DNA of 40,268 nt from an uncultured bacterium. Its GTDB lineage: Bacteria; Verrucomicrobiota; Kiritimatiellia; RFP12; CAIWXQ01. Made by a program: the position numbers and the translations under genes. This document shows positions 15,278-22,346 of this stretch, piece after piece. Location: positions 1-40,268 of the forward strand of contig CAIWXQ010000003.1 in NCBI GenBank assembly GCA_903916675.1, given 5' to 3'. Under the pieces are notes generated by a model. It saw only the letters and a program-made list of their open reading frames with translations. It was not told the DNA's origin and ran no database searches. How positions within the stretch are numbered: the stretch's first letter is position 1; every line of letters begins with the position of its first letter.

Positions 15278-15396
15278 GAGATCGAAAGAATAACGAAATG
15301 GCTGAGCTCGGCCACCCCGCGCAACGGATTGCCCACCCTGGCGGGTTCGCAAACGAGGAAGGCGGACGCTGTGACGCATGCCAGGAGACTTTGACC

Positions 15397-15915
15397 ATGA
15401 ACCCAAAACTTGCCCCTTTGTTCACGCGGCGCAGTGTGCGCCGCTATTCCGGCGAGCCGGTGACAGACGCCGAGATCCGCGACCTGCTGGAGGCGGCCAT
15501 GGCTGCGCCGTCGGCCTGCGCCACGGATCCCTGGCACTTCGTGGTGTTGCGCGGCCGGCCGGCGCTGGACGCGCTGGCAGGGGTGCTGCCAAACGGGCCG
15601 ATGCTGAAGCAGGCTGAAGCCGCCATCGTGATCTGCGGCGACCCGGCGCGCGCGCACCGCAATCAGGAGTCCTACCTGCTCCAGGACTGCAGTGCGGCCA
15701 TCGAGAACATCCTGCTCGCGGCCTCGCTGCTGGGGCTGGGTGCCTGCTGGCTGGGCGTGCACCCGAACGCGGACCGCATGGAGCCGATTCGTCGTCAGCT
15801 CGGCATTCCGGAGGCGATCCTGCCGGTGTCGGCCATTGCGTTGGGCCGGCCGGCCGAGTTCCCGGAGTTGCGCACGCGCTTCCGCGCCGAGGCGGTGCAT
15901 GCGGGAAAATGGTAG
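15397..15915 (+). CDS. Nitroreductase-family flavoprotein
   Basis: A 172-residue FMN-dependent oxidoreductase fold. RRSVRRYSGEPVTDAEI at the N-terminus gives the FMN phosphate-binding arginines. AAPSACATDPWHFVVL is the second cofactor loop, and ENILLAASLLGLGACWLG is the family signature helix. The C-terminal PVSAIALGRPAE strand ends the fold. The substrate is not predictable; family members reduce nitro compounds, quinones or flavins. ATG at 15397 (MNPKLAPLFTRRS) is favoured over the longer frame from 15145, which overlaps the upstream exported-protein gene. Confidence 0.92.
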   Translation: MNPKLAPLFTRRSVRRYSGEPVTDAEIRDLLEAAMAAPSACATDPWHFVVLRGRPALDALAGVLPNGPMLKQAEAAIVICGDPARAHRNQESYLLQDCSAAIENILLAASLLGLGACWLGVHPNADRMEPIRRQLGIPEAILPVSAIALGRPAEFPELRTRFRAEAVHAGKW

Positions 15916-15947
15916 GCGGGGCTCCGATACAGCATGAGGTAAGTCCG

Positions 15948-15982
15948 ATCGGCGTCGGGGTCGGTATCGGAATCGGGGTCGA
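15948..15982 (+). repeat. Family-A left arm (A6a) upstream of the 4HB gene
   Basis: A 35-nt TC-hexamer arm. Its inverse complement, with a few differences, lies at 16371-16404. The arm ends 12 nt before the 4HB start codon. Confidence 0.85.
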
Positions 15983-15994
15983 GAGGAAGCAGAA

Positions 15995-16417
15995 ATGGCC
16001 TTTGGGCACGAGAAACTGGATGTCTATCGTGCCGCCATCGAGTACGTCGGCTGGGCGTATCGCTTCTGCGAAGCATTGGCCGGGCACCGGAACGCGAAGG
16101 ACCAATTGCTTCGCGCGTCGCAGGCGATCCCGTTGAACATTGCGGAAGGCAATGGCAAAGGAACCGAGGGCGACCGGCGGCGCTACTTTGAGATTGCCCG
16201 AGCGTCTGCCTTGGAGTGTGGCGCGGTGCAGGATGTCTTTCAGGTGTGCGGTGCAATCACGGTTGAAGAGAACGAGAAAGCCAAGGTGCTGCTCGACCGG
16301 ATTGTGGCGATGCTCACGAAACTTGGGCAGCGGGGGTATGCGGTTCACGAAGAATCGGAAAAGTATGGGTTCGACCCCGATACCGATACCGACGCCGACC
16401 CCGACAAGAAGGACTGA
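15995..16417 (+). CDS. Four-helix-bundle (S23/IVS-like) protein inside a family-A inverted repeat
   Basis: A 140-residue protein of the 4HB/S23 family (TIGR02436-like). It starts FGHEKLDVYRAAIEYVGWAY, then QLLRASQAIPLNIAEGNGKG, the family's most conserved segment, then RRYFEIARASALECGAVQDV and a last helix. Relatives are encoded in 23S rRNA intervening sequences and, as Avd, in diversity-generating retroelements. They form basic, RNA-binding pentamers, but the free-standing members have no settled role. GAGGAAG at 15982-15988 precedes ATG 15995. The last ~15 residues (FDPDTDTDADPDKKD) are encoded by the right arm of the surrounding inverted repeat, so gene and repeat appear to have travelled or evolved together. 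Confidence 0.92.
   Translation: MAFGHEKLDVYRAAIEYVGWAYRFCEALAGHRNAKDQLLRASQAIPLNIAEGNGKGTEGDRRRYFEIARASALECGAVQDVFQVCGAITVEENEKAKVLLDRIVAMLTKLGQRGYAVHEESEKYGFDPDTDTDADPDKKD
16371..16404 (-). repeat. Family-A right arm (A6b), coding the 4HB C-terminus
   Basis: Inverse complement of A6a with a few mismatches. It is translated in frame as the Asp-rich end of the 4HB protein. Confidence 0.85.
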
Positions 16418-16455
16418 CCAGCAGCCATCCTGAAGGCTGAGGTCTTGGAGACGAC

Positions 16456-17151
16456 ATGCGGAACCTGCTTGAAGAGCTTCCCAAGGAATACGAGCAGTTG
16501 CACGGCCGCTGCCGGTTCTGCTGCGATTTTGTGGCGCCGGAGCATGTGCGTGAACGCGACGTGTTGGACATCGGCTGCGGGTTCGGATGGTTTGAGCGCT
16601 TTGCGGCGCGTTTGAAACCGCGCCGCCTGATCGGCATCGAACCACGCGATGCGGACCTTGCAGCGGCGCGCAGCATCGCCGCGGAGACAGGTGCGGAGTT
16701 CCTTTGCGCCGGCGCCTTCCAGCTCCCCTGCGCGGCAGCGTCGATCGACACCGTCTGCCTGTGGGATGTGATTGAGCACGTGCCACGCCGCTCCGAGCCG
16801 GCCCTCTTCGCGGAGATCGCGCGCGCGCTGCGCCCCGGCGGGGTGGTCTACCTCTCCACGCCGTTCGCCTCCGTGCGCGCCGCCGCGTTCGATCCCGCCT
16901 TTTGGCTGATCGGCCATCGGCACTACACCGTGGCGCGCCTGGCCGCGCTGGCTGCGCCGGCTGGGTTGCGCCTGACCGCCGGCACGGTGCGCGGCCGGTG
17001 GTTCGAGCTGGCGGGCATCCTGAACCTCTACTTCAGCAAGTGGGTGCTGCGCCGCCAACCGCTGTGCGAGGCTTGGTTCAGCCGCGGGGAGGATGCAGAC
17101 CTGTGCCGCGAGGGATACATGACGGTGTACGTGCGCTTCGAGAAGACGTAA
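16456..17151 (+). CDS. Class I SAM-dependent methyltransferase
   Basis: A 231-residue methyltransferase. Motif I is VLDIGCGFGWFERFAARL (about residues 35-52), with acidic loop GIEPRD and post-motif CLWDVIEHVPRRSEPALFAEIARALRPGGVVYLSTPF. This is the UbiG/Methyltransf_11 pattern with the DVIEHV motif. The N-terminal LHGRCRFCCDFVAPEH has three cysteines that might be a metal or structural site. The substrate is unknown; small-molecule or lipid/glycan substrates are both possible. It begins 39 nt after the 4HB stop, on the same strand. Confidence 0.88.
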   Translation: MRNLLEELPKEYEQLHGRCRFCCDFVAPEHVRERDVLDIGCGFGWFERFAARLKPRRLIGIEPRDADLAAARSIAAETGAEFLCAGAFQLPCAAASIDTVCLWDVIEHVPRRSEPALFAEIARALRPGGVVYLSTPFASVRAAAFDPAFWLIGHRHYTVARLAALAAPAGLRLTAGTVRGRWFELAGILNLYFSKWVLRRQPLCEAWFSRGEDADLCREGYMTVYVRFEKT

Positions 17152-17166
17152 GAAGCGAACGATTCT

Positions 17167-17201
17167 TCGGGGTCGGGGTCGCTATCGGGATTGGGATCGA
17201 A
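17167..17201 (+). repeat. Family-A single arm (A7), degenerate
   Basis: GGGGTCGGGGTCGCTATCGG with a decayed right half. No inverse partner lies nearby. Confidence 0.65.
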
Positions 17202-17298
17202 CGCATCTGTAGACGTGGCCGGTGGCCGCGTTTTTTGTAACCGCGATTCGACGAGCCCAGAGTTGACAGTATCGGCAGATTCTGACTACAAAGCGGAT

Positions 17299-17469
17299 GT
17301 GAAACGGAAGTCTAACAAGCCACTATCTGCCGAGCAGGCGCCAAGGGCCTCAGGAAAACCGGCCTGCCGCAACGATCTCGCCGATCTGGCCGGAAGCTGG
17401 GTTGAAGATCCGGCGGTTGACCGCGAGCTTGCCGGGTTTGACGCGGTGGACAAAGAGCTTTGGGAATAA
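17299..17469 (+). CDS. Possible small antitoxin-like ORF or remnant
   Basis: In-frame GTG at 17299 gives 56 residues ending DLADLAGSWVEDPAVDRELAGFDAVDKELWE. The AGSWVEDP..D.ELA..D.VD.ELW pattern is reminiscent of C-terminal regions of small antitoxins, but I cannot name a family, and no toxin gene is adjacent. TTGACA at 17263 and TACAAA at 17287 could be a promoter, which would make the message near-leaderless. It may be a degraded gene whose N-terminus was lost. Apart from this ORF, the interval 17152-17602 holds only a family-A arm and the family-D hairpin. Confidence 0.3.
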   Translation: MKRKSNKPLSAEQAPRASGKPACRNDLADLAGSWVEDPAVDRELAGFDAVDKELWE

Positions 17470-17488
17470 GAGCCTATCCGAAAATCCC

Positions 17489-17570
17489 GGCGCGCGAGGC
17501 CGCGCGCCCTCCAGTCGGTTGTCGAAAGGCTTGTTTTGTCCCCCTTGGAGGGCGCGCGGCCTCGCGCGCC
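17489..17570. repeat. Family-D perfect inverted repeat upstream of pdxB
   Basis: Arms of 25 nt (17489-17513 and 17546-17570) are perfect inverse complements, with core GGAGGGCGCGCGGCCTCGCG, around a 32-nt loop. The structure could form a very stable RNA hairpin in the pdxB leader region. There is no T-run. Confidence 0.85.
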
Positions 17571-17602
17571 GCAACCGATGGCGAGGGATCGCTGGAGACT
17601 CC

Positions 17603-18841
17603 ATGAAGATCGTTTGCGACAGCAACATGCCGTATGCCGCGGAGGCATTCGGGACCTTGGGCGAGGTGACGCTGCGCGAGGGGCGCACCATCACGGCAGC
17701 CGACGTGCGCGACGCGGACCTGCTCATCACACGCTCCACGACCAAGGTTACGCGCGAACTGCTGGCTGGCAGCCGGCTGCGCTTCTACGGCTCGGGCGTG
17801 ATCGGTACGGACCACATCGACATTCCGTACCTCGAGCAGGCGAAGATCCCCTGGAGCGCGGCGCCGGGGTGCAATGCCGAGAGCGTGTCCAACTACCTGA
17901 CCGCCGCGCTGCTCTGGCTCGGCGGGAAGCACGGCTTCCGGCTGGAGGGGAAGACGCTGGGGGTGATCGGCGTGGGGAACGTCGGCCGCAAGGTCATGGC
18001 TAAGGCGCAGGCGCTTGGCATGCGCGTGAAGGCCTGCGATCCGCCGCGGAAACGTGACGCGTCGGACGCGGCGGCCAGGGAGTTTGTTGCGCTCGACGAG
18101 CTTCTCGCCGCGTCCGACGTCGTCACGTGCCACGTGCCGTTGACGCGCGAGGGTCCTGACCGCACGTTCCACCTGCTGGACCGCGCGGCCTTCGCACGGA
18201 TGCGGCCGGGCACGATCTTCGTGAACGCCGCACGTGGCGAGGTGCTGGATGCCGACGCGCTGTTGGAAGCTCTCGACACGTGCCCTCCAGTGCAAGGTCG
18301 GAGCGGGGGTTCCCCAATGGAGGGCGAGCGTCCTCGCGAGCCGTTGACTGCTTCAATACCCCGCATTGCGCATACCGTGATCGACACCTGGGAAGGCGAG
18401 CCCCGCTATCGCCCCGATCTGCTGGCGCGCGCGGACATTGTCTCGCCGCACATTGCCGGGCATTCTTACGAGGGGAAAGTCAATGGCACGATGATGGTTT
18501 ACGAAGCCGCCTGCCGCGTCCTGGGCGTGCCGCCGAGCTTCCGGCCGCAGCTTCCGCCGCCGCCGGTGCCGGAGTGGCGCGGCGACGCCGCGGGCCGCGC
18601 GGACGAGGATGTGCTGCGCGAGGCGGTCCTGGCGGTCTACGACATCATGGCCGACGATGCGCGGCTGCGCGCGAGCTGTGGGGCCGACCTGGCAGCGCGG
18701 GCCAAAGCGTTCGACCAGCAGCGCAAGGAGTACCCCGTGCGTCGCGAATTTGCCTCCACCACGGTGCGGGTGCGCAATGCCTCCGGGAAATTGCTGCAAA
18801 AGTTCCGCGCATTGGGATTTCAACTTGCAGAAGGCTGTTAG
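17603..18841 (+). CDS. pdxB: 4-phosphoerythronate dehydrogenase PdxB (with in-frame repeat insertion)
   Basis: PdxB oxidises 4-phospho-D-erythronate with NAD in the DXP-dependent pyridoxal phosphate pathway. The 412-residue product has an N-terminal half with VCDSNMPYAAEAFGTLGEV and the RSTTKV motif. The nucleotide-binding GVIGVGNVGRKV lies near residue 120. Catalytic elements are NAARGEVLD (Arg), TVIDTWEGEP (Glu) and IVSPHIAGHSYEGKVNGT (His). A C-terminal dimerisation domain follows. About 25 residues between LLEALD and IAHTVIDTWEG (about 227-251, with MEGERPREPL) come from a family-D repeat in frame. The stop TAG lies inside a family-C repeat, which supplies the last codons. ATG at 17603 starts the conserved MKIVCDSNMP. 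Confidence 0.93.
   Translation: MKIVCDSNMPYAAEAFGTLGEVTLREGRTITAADVRDADLLITRSTTKVTRELLAGSRLRFYGSGVIGTDHIDIPYLEQAKIPWSAAPGCNAESVSNYLTAALLWLGGKHGFRLEGKTLGVIGVGNVGRKVMAKAQALGMRVKACDPPRKRDASDAAAREFVALDELLAASDVVTCHVPLTREGPDRTFHLLDRAAFARMRPGTIFVNAARGEVLDADALLEALDTCPPVQGRSGGSPMEGERPREPLTASIPRIAHTVIDTWEGEPRYRPDLLARADIVSPHIAGHSYEGKVNGTMMVYEAACRVLGVPPSFRPQLPPPPVPEWRGDAAGRADEDVLREAVLAVYDIMADDARLRASCGADLAARAKAFDQQRKEYPVRREFASTTVRVRNASGKLLQKFRALGFQLAEGC
18281..18345 (+). repeat. Family-D repeat inside pdxB
   Basis: TGCCCTCCAG (18281) and GGAGGGCGAGCGTCCTCGCG (18319) are a partial inverted pair. The second is nearly identical to the intergenic copy at 38589-38615. It is read in frame as MEGERPREP. Confidence 0.75.
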
Positions 18842-18995
18842 GCTGAAGACTGTCAGGCTGTTCGGGTTGGCAACGATCTCAAAATCTACACCTGCACTGC
18901 GGCGCGCAAGGGATTTCGCACCTTACCGCCTGGGAGGTTTGGCCCTGCCCGTTGATTTTTACCGAATAGCCTGACAGTCTTCAGCCTAACAACCT
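18831..18995. repeat. Family-C inverted repeat pair
   Basis: Left arm 18831-18866 (AAGGCTGTTAGGCTGAAGAC...) and right arm 18961-18995 are inverse complements with two or three mismatches, around about 94 nt of unassigned sequence. The left arm contains the pdxB stop codon. Confidence 0.85.
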
Positions 18996-19009
18996 TCCCG
19001 GAATGACAC

Positions 19010-19150
19010 ATGGGTATTGCCGACAGAAACTACATGCGTAACAACCATGCGCCGGGGGTGCCGCGCGAGGCGCGCCCCGGCTGGTTGGCGCAACTGCGCT
19101 TCGCGTTCTGGCTGCTCTGGCGCAAGATGTTACGACGCGGGCGAACCTAA
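19010..19150 (+). CDS. Small 46-residue protein beginning MGIADRNYMRN
   Basis: ATG at 19010 to TAA at 19150. The N-terminus MGIADRNYMRN resembles the start of small basic proteins found next to other genes in PVC-type genomes, which I recall only loosely. A hydrophobic/aromatic stretch (LRFAFWLLWRKML) follows, then a basic end. It is probably a small membrane-associated peptide. No strong Shine-Dalgarno is seen, since the upstream DNA is a family-C repeat. The function is unknown. Confidence 0.5.
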   Translation: MGIADRNYMRNNHAPGVPREARPGWLAQLRFAFWLLWRKMLRRGRT

Positions 19151-19269
19151 AAAAGCAGGTGAGCCTGCAGGTTGTGAATCTGGGAATCAGGAAGAATGAC
19201 CAACTGATTCCTGATTTCCGGCTTTCCCGATAACCCCAAAAGAATCTGTTCCGTTTACCCCGGCGTCGG

Positions 19270-19298
19270 TTGACAGCCCCGACGCGGTTTAGTATGGT
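19270..19298 (+). promoter_or_regulatory. Putative promoter of rplU-rpmA-obgE
   Basis: TTGACA (19270-19275), a 17-nt spacer and TATGGT (19293-19298). The predicted start lies about 55 nt upstream of the rplU ATG, leaving a leader that could carry L21 autoregulation. Confidence 0.55.
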
Positions 19299-19359
19299 AA
19301 GCCGTTTCCGAACCCGGGGCTGCTGCCCCGCGTGCAACACCAGTGCAAGGACCTTTGTC

Positions 19360-19674
19360 ATGGAAGCCTATGCGGTTGTAGAGACCGGCGGCAAGCAGTA
19401 CCGCGTGACGCCCGGAATGAAGCTCGAGGTGGAGCGGTTGGTTGCCGAGCCGGGGCAGGACGTGGATGCCGGCGCCGTGCTGGCGCTCAGCGACGGCAGC
19501 GAGCTGAAGGTCGGCGCGCCGACGGTCGCAGGCGCCAAGGTGGTCTTCACGGTTGTGGAGCACATGCGCGGCGACAAGGTCATTAACTACAAGAAGAAGC
19601 GCCGCAAAGGCTACGAGCGCAAGGTGGGCCACCGCCAGGAGCTGACGGTGGTGACGGTGAAGTCGATCGCCTGA
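19360..19674 (+). CDS. rplU: 50S ribosomal protein L21
   Basis: Structural protein of the large subunit that binds 23S rRNA. The 104-residue product has the full L21 pattern: MEAYAVVETGGKQYRV at the start, VFTVVEHMRGDKVINYKKKRRKGYERKVGHRQ near the end, and the TVVTVKSI tail. ATG at 19360 is chosen because the longer frame adds no conserved residues and runs into the promoter. It is the first gene of the rplU-rpmA-obgE unit. Confidence 0.97.
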   Translation: MEAYAVVETGGKQYRVTPGMKLEVERLVAEPGQDVDAGAVLALSDGSELKVGAPTVAGAKVVFTVVEHMRGDKVINYKKKRRKGYERKVGHRQELTVVTVKSIA

Positions 19675-19709
19675 ACACAGGCCGGTTTTTCTGAGGGGCG
19701 GGCAATTCC

Positions 19710-19958
19710 ATGGCAACATCAGCATCTGCACGCAACGGCCGCGACAGCTGCGGCAAGCGTCTGGGCGTGAAGCGGTACGACGGGCAGTTCGTGCGCGGGG
19801 GAGCCATCCTGGTGCGCCAGCGCGGCACGAAGGTTCATCCCGGCGTCAACGTCGGGCAGGGACGCGACTTTACGTTGTTCGCCCTGGTGGACGGCCTGGT
19901 CAAGTTCCAGAAAGACGGCAGCGTGATTACCGTGACGCCGTCTCCCGCGCGCGCCTGA
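19710..19958 (+). CDS. rpmA: 50S ribosomal protein L27
   Basis: L27 reaches the peptidyl-transferase centre through its N-terminal tail. The 82-residue product has [23 protein letters not shown] and [32 protein letters not shown], all typical. The N-terminus is [12 protein letters not shown] rather than the common MAHKKGGGSSRNGRD, so it lacks the HKKGGGS stretch. A GGGGCGGG region precedes the start by about 12 nt. It sits between rplU and obgE. Confidence 0.96.
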   Translation: MATSASARNGRDSCGKRLGVKRYDGQFVRGGAILVRQRGTKVHPGVNVGQGRDFTLFALVDGLVKFQKDGSVITVTPSPARA

Positions 19959-19987
19959 TCCGCGCCACAGCTCTCCCCGTCCAACCC

Positions 19988-21127
19988 GTGAAAGCGCACA
20001 AGTTTGTCGATAGCGTCACCGTGCTGGTGCGCGCTGGAAGGGGCGGCGACGGCAGTTGCAGCTTCCGCCGCGAAGCGTGCGTGGAAAAGGGTGGTCCGGA
20101 CGGCGGCGACGGCGGCCGCGGCGGACACGTCATCTTTCGCGGCGACCACGACGAGGACTCGCTCCAGCGCCTGTACTTCGCTCCGCAGCTCTTTGCGGAG
20201 GCCGGCGTCCCCGGCCGCGGCCAGAAGATGTACGGCCGCAACGGCAAGGATCTTTGCGTCAAGGTTCCCTGCGGCACGTCGGTCTTCGACCGCGACTCCG
20301 GCCGGCTGATGGCGGACATCGTTGCGCACGGCCAGGAGGAGATCCTTGCGCGCGGCGGAAAGGGCGGGCTCGGCAACGTCCACTGGAAGACCGCCACGCA
20401 CCAGGCGCCGATCGAGTTTACGCCGGGCTTGGCGGGCGAGGAGTTCACCCTCAAGCTCGAGCTGAAGGTGCTGGCCGACGTTGGGCTGGTAGGCTTCCCC
20501 AACGCAGGCAAGTCCTCGCTGCTGAGGCGCATCAGCGATGCGCACCCCAAAGTCGCCTCCTACCCGTTCACCACGCTCAACCCGATTGTCGGGACGGTCT
20601 GCTACCCGGACTTCAGCCAGTTGCGCGTGGCGGACATCCCGGGGTTGATCGAGGGCGCGCACGAGGGCATCGGTCTCGGCCACGAGTTTCTGCGGCATCT
20701 TGAACGCTCGCGGTTGCTACTGTTCGTGATCGACATGGCGGGCGTGGACGGCCGCGAGCCGTGGGCCGATTACAAGGCCCTGCGTAACGAGCTGGCGATG
20801 CACAGCGCAAAGCTGGCAAAGTCGCCCGCGCTGGTGGTGGCCAACAAGCTGGACTTGCCCGAGGCGGCGGCGAATCTCAAGTCGTTCCGCCGGCGCATCC
20901 GCGTGCCGATCATCAAGGTCTCGACGTTGGAAGGCACCGGTATTGAAGAGGTCAAGCAGCGCCTCTGGGATGAACTGCGCCCCGTGCCGCGCGGTGCGCG
21001 CGCCTTTGTGCCGGCACCTGCCACGCCTGCCGTGGCCGACGCGGCCGATGAGATCGTCACCGAGGAGAAGATGCGCCTGGCAGGCTTCTTTGATCTGCCG
21101 GTGAAGAAGCGCAAGACGCGCAGCTGA
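19988..21127 (+). CDS. obgE: Obg-family GTPase ObgE/CgtA
   Basis: Essential GTPase associated with late 50S assembly and stress signalling. The 379-residue product has the glycine-rich Obg fold (VRAGRGGDGSCSFRREACVEKGGPDGGDGG), with a second glycine-rich portion at GKGGLGNVHW. The G domain shows G1 GFPNAGKSSLL, G3 DIPGLIEGAHEG and G4 NKLD. The tail (ADEIVTEEKMRLAGFFDLPVKKRKTRS) is short and basic, so no large OCT domain is present. ATG/GTG choice at 19988 is GTG, which gives MKAHKFVDSVTVLV. It follows rpmA by 29 nt. Confidence 0.97.
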   Translation: MKAHKFVDSVTVLVRAGRGGDGSCSFRREACVEKGGPDGGDGGRGGHVIFRGDHDEDSLQRLYFAPQLFAEAGVPGRGQKMYGRNGKDLCVKVPCGTSVFDRDSGRLMADIVAHGQEEILARGGKGGLGNVHWKTATHQAPIEFTPGLAGEEFTLKLELKVLADVGLVGFPNAGKSSLLRRISDAHPKVASYPFTTLNPIVGTVCYPDFSQLRVADIPGLIEGAHEGIGLGHEFLRHLERSRLLLFVIDMAGVDGREPWADYKALRNELAMHSAKLAKSPALVVANKLDLPEAAANLKSFRRRIRVPIIKVSTLEGTGIEEVKQRLWDELRPVPRGARAFVPAPATPAVADAADEIVTEEKMRLAGFFDLPVKKRKTRS

Positions 21128-21147
21128 ACTTCCCATGCGCTTCTTGG

Positions 21148-21402
21148 GACACGAAGGAGGCGAAGGGAGAGGCGAAGATCGCGAAGGATTCTGGAGGGCG
21201 GCCGGCCTCGGCCGCCGAGAACAATCTTCGTTTTCCTTCGGCGGCCTTCCGCTCCTTCGTGTCCGTATCGGCGGGGCAAATATTCTGCGTGTTTCTTTGG
21301 ACACGAAGGGCGGGAAGGGTATTTCCTGGCGCGCGCGGCGCGCAAAAGTTTTCCTTCAGGATTTCTTCGAATTCCTTCCTCTTCTTCGTGTCCGCCCGGC
21401 TT
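21148..21402. repeat. Family-I GACACGAAG repeat cluster
   Basis: GGACACGAAGG units at 21148 and 21298 face CTTCGTGTCCG units at 21253 and 21386. A family-D copy (GGAGGGCGGCCGGCCTCGGC) lies at 21192-21219. The cluster lies between the convergent obgE and rsmE genes and relates to the pair at 38501-38556 and 40130-40186. Confidence 0.7.
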
Positions 21403-22146
21403 CTACAGCCATTCCGCCCCGAGCACGCAAAGCCCCCAGATGGCGGCGGTTTCAGCGCGCAGCACCTGACGGCCGAGCGAGACGGCGATGGCGCCATGCG
21501 CGCGTAGCAGGCGCAGCTCCTCGGGCATGAAATCGCCCTCCGGGCCCACGAACCAGCCCGCTGTGGCCGGCAGCGCGCCGTGTGCGCGTATGCCCGCCAG
21601 CACCTGCCGCATGGGTTGCGCTTCCGGCACGAGTGCAGCCACGAAGACCGGCGCGCAGGAATGCAGCAGCGGGCCGGTTTGTGCGAGCGGCATCGGCGCA
21701 ACGATTTCCGGCAGCCAGATCGCGTGACTCTGGCGCGCGGCCTCGATCGCCACGCGGGTCCAGCGGCCGGTCTTTCCTTCGGCGTCGGCTTCGTCGAGGC
21801 GCACGATGGTGCGGTCGGAGATCACGGGGACCACGCGTTGGACACCGAGCTCCACGGCTTTCTCCACGGTCCAGTCCATGCGCTTTCCCTTGCTGACGCA
21901 GGCGAAGAGTGTCAGCGCGCAGGTGGGCGGGGCGTGTCGGGTGGGGGCTGCGGTCAGTTCCAGCTGCAGTCCGTGGCGGTCCGCAGCTGCCACGCGCGCC
22001 GCAGCGGTCAGGCCATGGCCGTCGAACAGCTCCACGACATCGCCCTCCCGCACGCGCAGCACGGTCTGCAAATGTCGCGCCTCATCCTTCACGAGCGTAA
22101 GGGTCGGCGACTGGAGCCGGGATGGCTCGATGTAGTGGCGGTGCAT
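21403..22146 (-). CDS. rsmE: 16S rRNA (uracil1498-N3)-methyltransferase RsmE
   Basis: SPOUT-class enzyme that methylates U1498 of 16S rRNA. The 247-residue product has an N-terminal PUA-like domain (HLQTVLRVREGDVVELFDG). The SPOUT domain has SKGKRMDWTVEKAVELGVQRVVPV, WTRVAIEAARQSHA (family ARQS-type motif), WFVGPEGDFMPEEL (the GPEGG-like SAM knot, here GPEGD) and SLGRQVLRAETAA. ATG at 22146 gives MHRHYIEP, an expected start. It is read toward obgE on the minus strand. Confidence 0.95.
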   Translation of the reverse strand: MHRHYIEPSRLQSPTLTLVKDEARHLQTVLRVREGDVVELFDGHGLTAAARVAAADRHGLQLELTAAPTRHAPPTCALTLFACVSKGKRMDWTVEKAVELGVQRVVPVISDRTIVRLDEADAEGKTGRWTRVAIEAARQSHAIWLPEIVAPMPLAQTGPLLHSCAPVFVAALVPEAQPMRQVLAGIRAHGALPATAGWFVGPEGDFMPEELRLLRAHGAIAVSLGRQVLRAETAAIWGLCVLGAEWL

Positions 22147-22346
22147 GGAGAAGGCTGTAGGGGTTGCTGCAGGGGTTAAGGTTGTAGGGGTTAAGGCTGT
22201 TAGGGAGAGAGGACAAATGGCAGAACCGCGGCCAACGGCCGCGGCTACAGAATTCTCTGTGCCCTCATCTCTTCCCCTGTGAACTCTGTGTCCAAACCCT
22301 CATCCACAAAACGACTCTGCAGGCGGGACGCCCGCGCTCCCAAGAT
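22147..22346. repeat. Mixed repeats between dnaJ and rsmE
   Basis: GTTAAGGCTGTAGGG-like simple units (22150-22205), a CTCTGTGCCCTCATC / AACTCTGTGTCC family-G fragment (22255-22300), and a family-B unit (GCAGGCGGGACGCCCGCGC, 22318-22342). No gene was seen. Confidence 0.65.

Larger units (their letters stand above)
15948..16404 (+). mobile_element. Candidate gene-bearing family-A element (inverted repeat with 4HB gene)
   Basis: A 457-nt unit: arm, 4HB gene, inverted arm. The size and layout match 23S rRNA intervening sequences, which are a stem with a 4HB ORF in the loop. The six paired gene-less copies in the window share the arms with short loops. No transposase or target-site duplication is visible, so mobility is an inference. 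Confidence 0.4.

Noticed and set aside
19155-19168. GCAGG-tgag-CCTGC hairpin with A-run as minus-strand terminator
   Set aside because: There is no minus-strand gene ending there; it is short and probably coincidental.
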